DNA of 64,000 nt from contig JABZFM010000005.1 in the NCBI GenBank assembly GCA_014237465.1, forward strand, positions 62,001 through 126,000, given 5' to 3'. Origin of the DNA: Desulfobacteraceae bacterium (lineage in GTDB: Bacteria; Desulfobacterota; Desulfobacteria; Desulfobacterales; Desulfosalsimonadaceae). The notes under the pieces were generated by a model. It was not told the DNA's origin. It was given only the letters and a program-made list of their open reading frames with translations, and made no database searches. Below, in pieces: positions 15,702 to 22,918 of this stretch. Numbering within the stretch: the first letter of the stretch is position 1; each line of letters begins with the position of its first letter. The translations under genes and the position numbers were made by a program.

Positions 15702-16667
15702 TCAGCTAATTTTTCCATTTGGCGCGATGCAGGGCACATCATTACAAACGTTTACCTCAACCGTCATATGGGAAAGCTCGCGGAAATCATGCAGTAATTT
15801 CTTGTAATACTCCGGATTCTTAGGAAAATGTGTCACAATGGAAATCATCGCGGCATAATCCACCGGCCCGACTTTCCATACATGAATATCAGACACCCGG
15901 TTATCCGAATCTGATTCGATTACACTTTTAATCTCCTGCTTACGTTTAAGATCAATATTATTATCCAGCAGAATAGAGCTGGTATCATTGAGCAGTCCCA
16001 AGGCCCATCGGGTAATCACCAGCGCGCCGACAATTCCGATGACCGGGTCCAGCCAGTTCCATCCGAAATATTTTCCAAAAAACAGCGCAACAATTGCCAG
16101 CACCGACGTCAGGGCATCGGCAATCACATGAAAATAAGCCCCCCGTATATTATGATCCGTATGTTGGTGCCCATGATCGTGACTGTGATCGTAATTATTA
16201 TGTCCGTGACTGTGATGCCCGTGCAGCAGGACCGCACATATTAAATTGACTGTCAGGCCTAAAACAGCCACTGCAATGGCCTCGTTAAAATGAATAATCT
16301 GCGGATCAAGCAGTCGATGAATCGATTCAATTGCCATCAACAGCGCGACAACCCCCAGCACCACGGCACTGGCAAAACCGCCCAGGACGCTCACTTTACC
16401 GGTCCCGAAGGTAAAACGCCGGTCAGCTGAATGTTTTTGTGAATACCGGTAGGCAAATATCGTGATGGTAAACGCCGCCGCATGGGTTCCCATATGCCAG
16501 CCGTCGGCAAGCAGCGCCATGGAACCGAAAACAGTGCCTGCGACAATTTCAGCAACCATGGTAATGACCGTCAGCACCAGCACCTGCTTGGTACGGAGTT
16601 CGCCTTTTTCATGAATCAAGGTAAAATTATGGCTGTGCCGCCAGTTGCCTAATGTATGTATATGCAT
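15702..16667 (-). CDS. Cation diffusion facilitator, DmeF-like
   Basis: This 321-residue CDF exporter starts MHIHTLGNWRHSHNF, an N-terminal His-rich signature of DmeF-type proteins. Six membrane segments follow, with the transport-site HxxxD pairs in LLADGWHMGTHA and HVIADALTSVLA. A His-rich cytoplasmic loop (HGHHSHGHNNYDHSHDHGHQ) lies between helices IV and V. The C-terminal cytoplasmic domain is complete. It should export Co, Ni or Zn out of the cytoplasm using proton antiport. The start at 16667 is used because the longer frame to 16754 runs into a repeat element. It is convergent with the XRE gene. Confidence 0.9.
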   Translation of the reverse strand: MHIHTLGNWRHSHNFTLIHEKGELRTKQVLVLTVITMVAEIVAGTVFGSMALLADGWHMGTHAAAFTITIFAYRYSQKHSADRRFTFGTGKVSVLGGFASAVVLGVVALLMAIESIHRLLDPQIIHFNEAIAVAVLGLTVNLICAVLLHGHHSHGHNNYDHSHDHGHQHTDHNIRGAYFHVIADALTSVLAIVALFFGKYFGWNWLDPVIGIVGALVITRWALGLLNDTSSILLDNNIDLKRKQEIKSVIESDSDNRVSDIHVWKVGPVDYAAMISIVTHFPKNPEYYKKLLHDFRELSHMTVEVNVCNDVPCIAPNGKIS

Positions 16668-16725
16668 TTTTTTTCTTCGAAAAAAAATTAAATAAATTAA
16701 ACGTTTTGAAAAAACTATTCTAATT

Positions 16726-16849
16726 AAGGGCATTGAAATATGCTTCAAGTTCAAGGCGCGCCAGTCGAAAGGAGCGAGGCGTACTACTGTACGTTGAGCG
16801 ACTTTCGACGCAGCGCAACGCAGAAATTGAACATATTGCGATGTCCTTA
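16726..16849. repeat. Palindromic element, family D
   Basis: This 124-bp element has long imperfect terminal inverted repeats (TAAGGGCATTGAAATATG against TAAGGACATCGCAATATG). Its interior runs CAAGGCGCG, a central GTAC/GTAC hairpin, then GCAACGC. The right-hand TAA is also the stop codon of the response regulator gene. Confidence 0.8.
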
Positions 16850-18202
16850 CTGGATTCCGTATTTTTTAAGTTTCAACTGCAACGTCCGCCGACTGATGCC
16901 CAGAATATCCGCCGCATGCGTCCGGTTTCCGTTTGTTTCTTCCAGCGTTCGCAGAATCATCTGCTTCTCAACCGATTTTAAGGACTGTCCGGCTGAAAAG
17001 CCGATGCTGTCCTCTGAGTCATCGATATCCAGTACTTTAATCGTATCCGGCAAATATTCCGGTGAAATGATCTCTTCACGGGTCAGTATCACGGACCGTT
17101 CCACTGCATTTTCCAATTCCCGCACATTTCCCGGCCAATTGTGGCGCATCAGCAAATCAATTGTCCGGGGGGTGAATCCCTTGATCATCTTTTTATTTTT
17201 ATCCGAGTACTTTTTTAAAAAATAATCAGCCAGCAGCAGAATGTCATCTTTTCGCTCCCGTAAAAGTGGAATTTTTACGGAAACAACATTGATTCGATAA
17301 TAAAGATCCTCCCGGAAATGACCCTTTTCGATTTCTTCTTCTAAATTTCTATTGGTTGCTGCAATAATGCGAATGTCCACTTTAACGGTTTTTGAACTTC
17401 CCAATGGCTCAAATTCCTGCTCCTGGAGCACCCGAAGAATTTTAACCTGGGTGGTTGGCGACATTTCTGCGATTTCATCCAAAAAAATGGTGCCGGTATG
17501 CGCGTGCTGAAACCGCCCTTTTTTTTGCACGGCCGCTCCGGTAAACGCCCCTTTCTCATGGCCAAACAGCTCGCTTTCCAACAGCGTTTCCGGCAGTGCA
17601 GCACAGTTTACCTTAATAAACGGGTTGTTTTTTCGCAGACTGTTCTGGTGAATGGCGTTGGCAACCAGTTCCTTGCCGGTACCGCTTTCTCCTAAAATCA
17701 ATACGGTGGCATCAGACGGTGATACCAGTGAAAGGGTTTCATACATCTTCATCATCGGTTCACATCGGCCGATGATTTTGGAAAAATCAAACTGTGCCGC
17801 CAGCCGTTCCTTTAAAAACAGGTTCTCCCGTTCAAGCTGGAAATGCGATAATGCCTTTTTCACGTGAATCTTTAATTCATCAATATCCAGAGGCTTGGTC
17901 ATGTAATCGTATGCCCCGGATTTAAGGGCATCAACGGCTGTATTCACCGAAGCATAAGCGGTCATGATGATAATCGGAATACCGGGGCTGACTTCTTTAA
18001 TCAGCTTAAGCGCTTCAATGCCGCCCATCCGGTTCATACGAATGTCCATCAGGATTAAATCATAAAATTTTTCTTCAACCGCTTCAACCGCCTGCCGGCC
18101 GTCTGAGGCATGCGTTACCGCATAGCCTTCGGCGGCAAGAACCGCTTCAAGCATTTGTCGATGGGACAAATCATCATCAACAACGAGTATTTCAGGTTTC
18201 AT
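16847..18202 (-). CDS. Sigma54-dependent response regulator (NtrC/ZraR family)
   Basis: This 451-residue regulator has a receiver domain (about 1-120, phospho-acceptor Asp in DLILMDIRMN). Its AAA+ domain (about 140-370) carries GESGTGKE and the sigma54-contacting loop EKGAFTGAAVQ. A Fis-type helix-turn-helix ends the protein (NRTHAADILGISRRTLQLKL). It would activate sigma54 promoters when phosphorylated by the kinase encoded 9 bp upstream in the same operon. Context suggests a ZraSR-like metal or envelope stress pair. Its stop codon is the terminal TAA of the family D repeat. Confidence 0.95.
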   Translation of the reverse strand: MKPEILVVDDDLSHRQMLEAVLAAEGYAVTHASDGRQAVEAVEEKFYDLILMDIRMNRMGGIEALKLIKEVSPGIPIIIMTAYASVNTAVDALKSGAYDYMTKPLDIDELKIHVKKALSHFQLERENLFLKERLAAQFDFSKIIGRCEPMMKMYETLSLVSPSDATVLILGESGTGKELVANAIHQNSLRKNNPFIKVNCAALPETLLESELFGHEKGAFTGAAVQKKGRFQHAHTGTIFLDEIAEMSPTTQVKILRVLQEQEFEPLGSSKTVKVDIRIIAATNRNLEEEIEKGHFREDLYYRINVVSVKIPLLRERKDDILLLADYFLKKYSDKNKKMIKGFTPRTIDLLMRHNWPGNVRELENAVERSVILTREEIISPEYLPDTIKVLDIDDSEDSIGFSAGQSLKSVEKQMILRTLEETNGNRTHAADILGISRRTLQLKLKKYGIQ

Positions 18203-18211
18203 TATTTTTCC

Positions 18212-19927
18212 TTACAATCTTGCTTCCAAATCCATGGGGATTAAAACAATAAACCGGCACCCGTACGTTTTACCCGGCAGCGGCGTAACCACCTGAACTC
18301 TGCCGTGATGATTTTCAACAATTTTCTGTACAATGGCAAGTCCCAGCCCGGTCCCTTTTTCCCGTTTGGTGAAAAACGGATCAAATATTTTTTCTATATG
18401 GTCTTTCGCAATACCCGGCCCGTCATCTTCAACCCAAAATGAGATACCGGCCGAATCCGCATCCCGTGCAACACCGACGTTTAAACTTTGTCCGGCACCG
18501 ATTGCCTGCAGCGCGTTTAGCATCAGGTTGAGCAGGACCTGGGTGATCTGATACGAATCAAGAAATACCGATTCCGGGCTGTTTTCGGTATTTACCTCAA
18601 TGGTAATGTTGCGGGACTGGGCATCCCCTTTCACAAGAAGAATCGTATGTTCTATGAGCTTTGCCGGATTCACATGCACCGGATCCAGTTCCAGAGGACT
18701 GGCAAAATTGAGCAGATCCGTGACCACGCGATTGATTCGGTCGACCTCTTTAACCATCACATCCGCGTATTCCCGGTCTTTGGGTCGATCTTTTAACGCA
18801 TGGCTTAAAAATTTGGCAAACCCCCTGATAGAGCTGAGCGGATTTCTTATTTCATGGGCAACAGCCGCGGACAGTTTGCCCAACGCCGCAAGTTTTTCCG
18901 TGCGGCGGACCTTTTCCTCCAGCAGCTTGATCTCCCGTAAATCCCGAAGGATAATAACCGCCCCCTGGCATGCGCCTTCAGTTGTCGATATCGGGGTCAC
19001 ACTGATCGCCAGCGGCAACTGCTCACCACCGGGCTGCATAATATTAATTTCCCGGTCCAGTATCGTTACACATTGATTGAGCGTCTGCGAAATTCCGCTG
19101 GTTTGAAAATCAATTATGCCGCGTAAATCCAGTTGATCCATATCCGGCTCGGTTAAACCGAGAATTTCCAATGCGAGATTATTGTATGACAAAACCCTGC
19201 CATCAACATCGATACTCAGCAGGCCATTGGCCATGCTGTCCACTACCTGACGGGTATATTCCTGGGCTTCCCGTAACCGTTGATTCATTCGGTGATACAG
19301 GTGAATAACAAAAATAAAAAAGATTGCCCCGCCGCCTAAAACGGCAAGAATCGAAAGCATCACAATGGCATGATGAAAGTCCTCATGCTGAGCCATTTCA
19401 TAGGAAGACATGTTCAGCCCGATGACAATGGTGCCGCCGTTATACCTGCGAAAAGCCTTGCTGTCCTGAAGCCGGGAAAACGAAATAGGCTTGATTTTTT
19501 CTGCCACTTCATAGACTTTCGTGCCATCGGGCAACCTGGTGATGCGACTGAAAAACCGCCCCTTATCAGATGTCTGTTTCAGCCATAAATTGACGGACTC
19601 GGCAGGCAAAGGGCTTGAATGATGTATCACCTCATATTCTTTGTTTAACATATACGCGTAAGTTACATATTCATTTTCCCCCACATTCAGGATTAACTGT
19701 TCAATAGATTCTTCTTTGGAAGCACCGGTTCCCCACAGGGATTGCATACTGGTTTCGATAATCCGGATTGTGGCAACACCCCGTTGATGAAGAAATTTTA
19801 ATGCATTGGTTCTGGCATGATGAAGGTTCCAGTATGTGGAAAATCCGATAAAAACAAGAAGTGACAGGACAACTCCCACAATAATCATTGCAGGCAGGTA
19901 GAGTTTTCTGGGTTGAAAAATCTTCAT
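18212..19927 (-). CDS. Membrane sensor histidine kinase with PAS domain (ZraS-like)
   Basis: This 571-residue kinase has a first membrane helix at about 12-32, a periplasmic sensor domain of about 150 residues, and a second helix at about 190-212. A PAS domain (about 230-330) follows, then HisKA with the phospho-accepting His in AAVAHEIRNPLSSIRG, and a HATPase domain with NLMLNALQAI, DDGPGI and GTGLGLAI. It partners with the sigma54 regulator encoded just downstream. A perfect GTGCGAA-N5-TTCGCAC palindrome lies 53 bp before its start codon, fitting autoregulation. The signal sensed is unknown; the adjacent metal pump suggests a metal. Confidence 0.93.
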   Translation of the reverse strand: MKIFQPRKLYLPAMIIVGVVLSLLVFIGFSTYWNLHHARTNALKFLHQRGVATIRIIETSMQSLWGTGASKEESIEQLILNVGENEYVTYAYMLNKEYEVIHHSSPLPAESVNLWLKQTSDKGRFFSRITRLPDGTKVYEVAEKIKPISFSRLQDSKAFRRYNGGTIVIGLNMSSYEMAQHEDFHHAIVMLSILAVLGGGAIFFIFVIHLYHRMNQRLREAQEYTRQVVDSMANGLLSIDVDGRVLSYNNLALEILGLTEPDMDQLDLRGIIDFQTSGISQTLNQCVTILDREINIMQPGGEQLPLAISVTPISTTEGACQGAVIILRDLREIKLLEEKVRRTEKLAALGKLSAAVAHEIRNPLSSIRGFAKFLSHALKDRPKDREYADVMVKEVDRINRVVTDLLNFASPLELDPVHVNPAKLIEHTILLVKGDAQSRNITIEVNTENSPESVFLDSYQITQVLLNLMLNALQAIGAGQSLNVGVARDADSAGISFWVEDDGPGIAKDHIEKIFDPFFTKREKGTGLGLAIVQKIVENHHGRVQVVTPLPGKTYGCRFIVLIPMDLEARL

Positions 19928-19979
19928 ATTTTTTTCTGTTTTGATTCTTTATGCATGATCTTTTTTTGAAAAATGAACA

Positions 19980-19998
19980 GTGCGAATTTTTTTCGCAC
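19980..19998. promoter_or_regulatory. Operator palindrome upstream of the kinase gene
   Basis: GTGCGAATTTTTTTCGCAC is a perfect 7-bp inverted repeat with a 5-bp spacer. Close relatives occur four times at 20853-20995. A likely site for the NtrC-family regulator. Confidence 0.6.
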
Positions 19999-20006
19999 CC
20001 TATATA

Positions 20007-20055
20007 CATATATACCGTCATTGATAGCTGTCCGTCAATGACGGTATATATTTTT
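20007..20055. terminator. Strong inverted repeat downstream of the FYGETID-repeat gene
   Basis: ATATACCGTCATTGA pairs perfectly with TCAATGACGGTATAT. It lies between the 3' end of the 20090-20455 gene and the kinase promoter. It probably terminates the former; a T-rich tail is present on the plus strand. Confidence 0.6.
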
Positions 20056-20089
20056 ATATGTCAGGCAATTATCATTTTGATAAAAAGTT

Positions 20090-20455
20090 TCAGCAATTAG
20101 CGCATTTATCGGTAACCAAAATAACATCTTTATATCCATAGAAAATCTCCGGAGTTAGTAAATCATTTGACGGTGTTGCGACAGCTGTCTCTTCCTTTAG
20201 AGCATCCGCATTGATCACCTCAACCGCGTTGTCGATTGTCTCTCCATAGAAAAACTCTGATTCTGAAAGTACGATAGATTGTGTTGTAACATTTGCCCTT
20301 TCCTGAAGATCAGCCGCCTTGATCACTTCAACCGTGGTATCGATTGTTTCTCCGTAGAAAAAATCCGAAGTCAAAAGATCATCGGCTGCCATTGCCTGGG
20401 TTGCGATAAGCCCGAAGGAAATCACCATTATTATTAGTATAGTCAGTTTATTCAT
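20090..20455 (-). CDS. Exported protein with FYGETID repeats
   Basis: This 121-residue protein has a signal peptide (about 1-23, ending TQAMA). Three repeats of about 37 residues follow, built on LLTSDFFYGETIDTTVEVI, SESEFFYGETIDNAVEVI and LLTPEIFYGYKDVILVTD. It ends in CANC. I do not recognise the family. The start at 20455 is an ATG with GGAGG eight bases upstream; the GTG at 20464 overlaps that site. Its position between the two-component genes and the metal pump suggests a periplasmic accessory protein of the same regulon, comparable in context only to ZraP. Confidence 0.65.
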   Translation of the reverse strand: MNKLTILIIMVISFGLIATQAMAADDLLTSDFFYGETIDTTVEVIKAADLQERANVTTQSIVLSESEFFYGETIDNAVEVINADALKEETAVATPSNDLLTPEIFYGYKDVILVTDKCANC

Positions 20456-20530
20456 AATATTCACCTCCTCTTTTTTGATGTCGTCTGCCCGGAAAACGAT
20501 GTGGGCCGTTGTTAATTTGTTGATAAATAG

Positions 20531-20698
20531 TTACGCATCGACCGTGCCAAAGCCGACCAGACACCCCCAATTCCCATAAATAAAGCATTGATCATCATTC
20601 ATCAGTTTGGCGACACAAAAATCAGCTTCATCCACTGTGTAATAATTGCGCAGGAATTGCACAATTTCTTCGCACCTGATAATTGTTTCCATCACCAT
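20531..20698 (-). CDS. Possible 55-residue protein
   Basis: The frame runs MVMETIIRCEEIVQFLRNYY and onward to GFGTVDA, with normal amino acid composition and four cysteines. It lies just upstream of the FYGETID-repeat gene on the same strand. The internal start METII at 20692 is equally possible, as no strong ribosome site marks either. I do not recognise it; codon use and lack of low-complexity sequence are the only support. Confidence 0.45.
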   Translation of the reverse strand: MVMETIIRCEEIVQFLRNYYTVDEADFCVAKLMNDDQCFIYGNWGCLVGFGTVDA

Positions 20699-20782
20699 GG
20701 GGGCGTGATAATTTAAATTATTGATTTACTCTTATAATCTTTTGATTTCTAACGGAAAAATTCCCAGATGGCAGGGAGAGAA

Positions 20783-20813
20783 AAAAAAGGGAAGGGTCGC
20801 CCTTCCCTTTTTA
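20783..20813. terminator. Bidirectional hairpin terminator
   Basis: AAAAAGGGAAGGG pairs with CCCTTCCCTTTTT around TCG, flanked by A and T runs on either side. Confidence 0.75.
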
Positions 20814-20852
20814 TCGAACGGTGCAAATCCGAAATAAAAATTAAAATGATGA

Positions 20853-20995
20853 GCGAATTTTTTTCACACCCAAAGTGGGAGATAAAAATTATGATGCGAA
20901 AAAATTTCACAAGAGACAGATTTTTATTTTTATGTGCGAATTTTTTTCACACTCACTGTTCATTTACGTATCTGAAAATGCGAATTTTTTCACAC
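20853..20995. promoter_or_regulatory. Phased array of four operator-like palindromes
   Basis: Copies start at 20853, 20896, 20936 and 20980 and follow RTGCGAA-N4/5-TTCACAC with small changes. The spacings of 43, 40 and 44 bp are close to four helical turns. A fifth, perfect copy lies upstream of the kinase gene. Such an array fits upstream activating sites for the NtrC-family regulator, serving the metal pump operon, the small minus-strand genes, or both. Confidence 0.6.
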
Positions 20996-21081
20996 TTCCA
21001 TGGGAATCTTTTTTTTTAGAAAATTATTTTTTGGTCACCTGTGCAACGGATTGTCCAATCCAACGGACCACCAACTGCCAT

Positions 21082-21110
21082 TTGAAATTAATACCACTAT
21101 GTGATATAAA
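21082..21110 (+). promoter_or_regulatory. Second XRE-type promoter/operator, upstream of the metal pump
   Basis: TTGAAA and TATAAA are 17 bp apart, with ATACCACTATGTGATAT filling the spacer and -10. It differs by one base from the operator in front of the XRE gene. It would give the pump operon a leader of about 320 nt. Confidence 0.6.
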
Positions 21111-21345
21111 AATATATTCTGAAAATATATGAAAATTATTATTGAAGGCCCATGAAAATAATGCAAAAATCCACAGAAAATCAGCTGGTTATCAAAAAAA
21201 TGATAAAAATATGTTAAATTATCCCAAACTTCAACCCTGACGTTACGATGCTCTATAATATCTTGATTTTATTGCAATATTCCTTCTTTCATATACCTGT
21301 TAAAAATTTACATATTTTTTATCCATTTTAGCTCTGGTCAAACTC

Positions 21346-21360
21346 TGGCACAGCTTTTGA
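21346..21360 (+). promoter_or_regulatory. Near-consensus sigma54 promoter for the metal pump operon
   Basis: TGGCACAGCTTTTGA matches TGGCAC-N5-TTGC except for A in place of the final C. It lies 75 bp before the TolC-family start codon and downstream of the phased operator array, as expected for an NtrC-activated promoter. Confidence 0.45.
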
Positions 21361-21434
21361 ACGTATTTGAATATGATTAAATCGATAAAAAAATCATTGA
21401 ATGGATTTTTTTTAAATAATAGCAAGGAAAATCA

Positions 21435-22745
21435 ATGAAAATGCATCTCATAAATCGACTCATCAAAATTGCAGGGGTAACTGCTATCGCTCTTATGATG
21501 CCACTGGCGACGTATGCAAAAAGCCCGATCTGGGCGCCGGAGCCGCTTGCGCATATTATTGAAGAGGGACTGGCGAACAATCAGTCCATAAAAAGTCTGG
21601 AATCCCAAATAGATGCATTAAAAGAACAGGTCCCTTTGGCAGGATCCCTTCCTGATCCGAGACTGGGCATTGCTTTAATAAATCTCCCCGTAGACAGCTT
21701 GCGATTTGATGAAGAGCCCATGACACAAAAACAGATATCGATTGCCCAAAAATTTCCATGGTTCGGTAAACGTGGTTTACAGTCTGATCAGGCAGCATTT
21801 GCGGTCAGGCAAAAAGAAATGGTCCTTAATGCAGAAAGGCTTTCGCTTTCGAAAGAAATTGCCAATGCCTATTATGAGCTGGGGTTTATCGCAGAAAGTC
21901 AGGACATTAATACCCGCTTGACACAGATGCTCCAACGAATTTTACGCGCCGCTGAAAGCCGATACGCCACCGGCAAGGGGCTTCAACAAAATATTTTTCA
22001 GGCACAGGTGGAACTGAGCAAGTTGACTGAAAAAAGCATCACCCTGAGAAAAAATCATCGTGTTGCAGAAGACCGCCTCAATGAACTGCTCAACCGGGAA
22101 CATTTTGAATCCATCATTCCACCGGTGAATCTCCCATCCCCATATTTTACGCTTTCAATACCAGAACTAAAGAACTTTGTTTTAAAGAACAACCCCCGGT
22201 TAAAAGCCAAAAAGTATGAAATATTGCAGGCACAAACAGGTATCGAACTGGCCCGTAAAGACTATTGGCCGGATATGGATGTTAAAGTGTCCTACGGGCA
22301 GCGGGAAGAAAACCGGGCCGGACAGGACTGGGTTGATTTCTTTTCAACCGGGATAACAATGAACATCCCGCTCTGGCAAAAAACCCGCCAGGACAAAAAA
22401 CTGGCGGCGGTCACTGCCTCGCACCGGTCTAAAAAGCAATTATACAATAATCTTGAAGACAGCCTGAATCATCAGGTAGATGCTGCGGCAACAGAGATAC
22501 TGGATCTCCAAGAAAATTTCCTCTTGTATAACGATGCACTTATTCCACAAACAAAACAGTGGGCCCGCGCCGCACTGGATGCGTATGAAGTCGGGAAAGT
22601 AGAGTTTGATACGATGATTAAAGCCCAGACCCAACTCCTTAAGTTCGAACTTCAGGCACAACGATACCTTTTTAATATTTATCAAAAACGTGCGGATCTG
22701 GAAGAGATGATTGGCCAACATCTTACAGAGGAACAAGGTGATTAA
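21435..22745 (+). CDS. TolC-family outer membrane channel (CzcC/CusC-like)
   Basis: This 436-residue protein has a signal peptide (about 1-28) and the two long coiled-coil helical repeats of outer membrane efflux proteins, for example LSLSKEIANAYYELGFIAES and the later LNHQVDAAATEILDLQENF. It is the first gene of a tripartite pump operon and should form the outer membrane exit duct. The frame ends with EEQGD before a repeat element that separates it from the adaptor gene. An AAGGAAAATCA site precedes the ATG. Confidence 0.92.
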   Translation: MKMHLINRLIKIAGVTAIALMMPLATYAKSPIWAPEPLAHIIEEGLANNQSIKSLESQIDALKEQVPLAGSLPDPRLGIALINLPVDSLRFDEEPMTQKQISIAQKFPWFGKRGLQSDQAAFAVRQKEMVLNAERLSLSKEIANAYYELGFIAESQDINTRLTQMLQRILRAAESRYATGKGLQQNIFQAQVELSKLTEKSITLRKNHRVAEDRLNELLNREHFESIIPPVNLPSPYFTLSIPELKNFVLKNNPRLKAKKYEILQAQTGIELARKDYWPDMDVKVSYGQREENRAGQDWVDFFSTGITMNIPLWQKTRQDKKLAAVTASHRSKKQLYNNLEDSLNHQVDAAATEILDLQENFLLYNDALIPQTKQWARAALDAYEVGKVEFDTMIKAQTQLLKFELQAQRYLFNIYQKRADLEEMIGQHLTEEQGD

Positions 22746-22749
22746 AATG

Positions 22750-22908
22750 GATGGCTTCTTAAAAAGTCCAAATTCTGTGTTGCACTGCATTCTTCGTCAC
22801 TGCGGAGTAGGCAAGCTACACCTCATTCCTCAGAATTTGCGCGCCTTGCCAATTTTTATACGATTGGTGAGACTTTTTTCTTTGCCATCAGAATTTGACT
22901 TTTTAGGG
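22750..22908. repeat. Palindromic element, family A, copy 2
   Basis: It has terminal inverted repeats TAAAAAGTCCAAATTCTG and CAGAATTTGACTTTTTA (one mismatch). The interior read on the minus strand carries CAAGGCGCG, a GTAGC/GCCTAC hairpin, and GTGCAAC. It fills almost the whole gap between the TolC-like and adaptor genes. Confidence 0.8.
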
Positions 22909-22918
22909 ATTTATTAAA

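Noticed and set aside
20853-20995. Possible CRISPR array
   Set aside because: Only four 15-17 bp imperfect palindromes with AT-rich spacers of 23-29 bp, no leader and no cas genes; they look like regulator sites.
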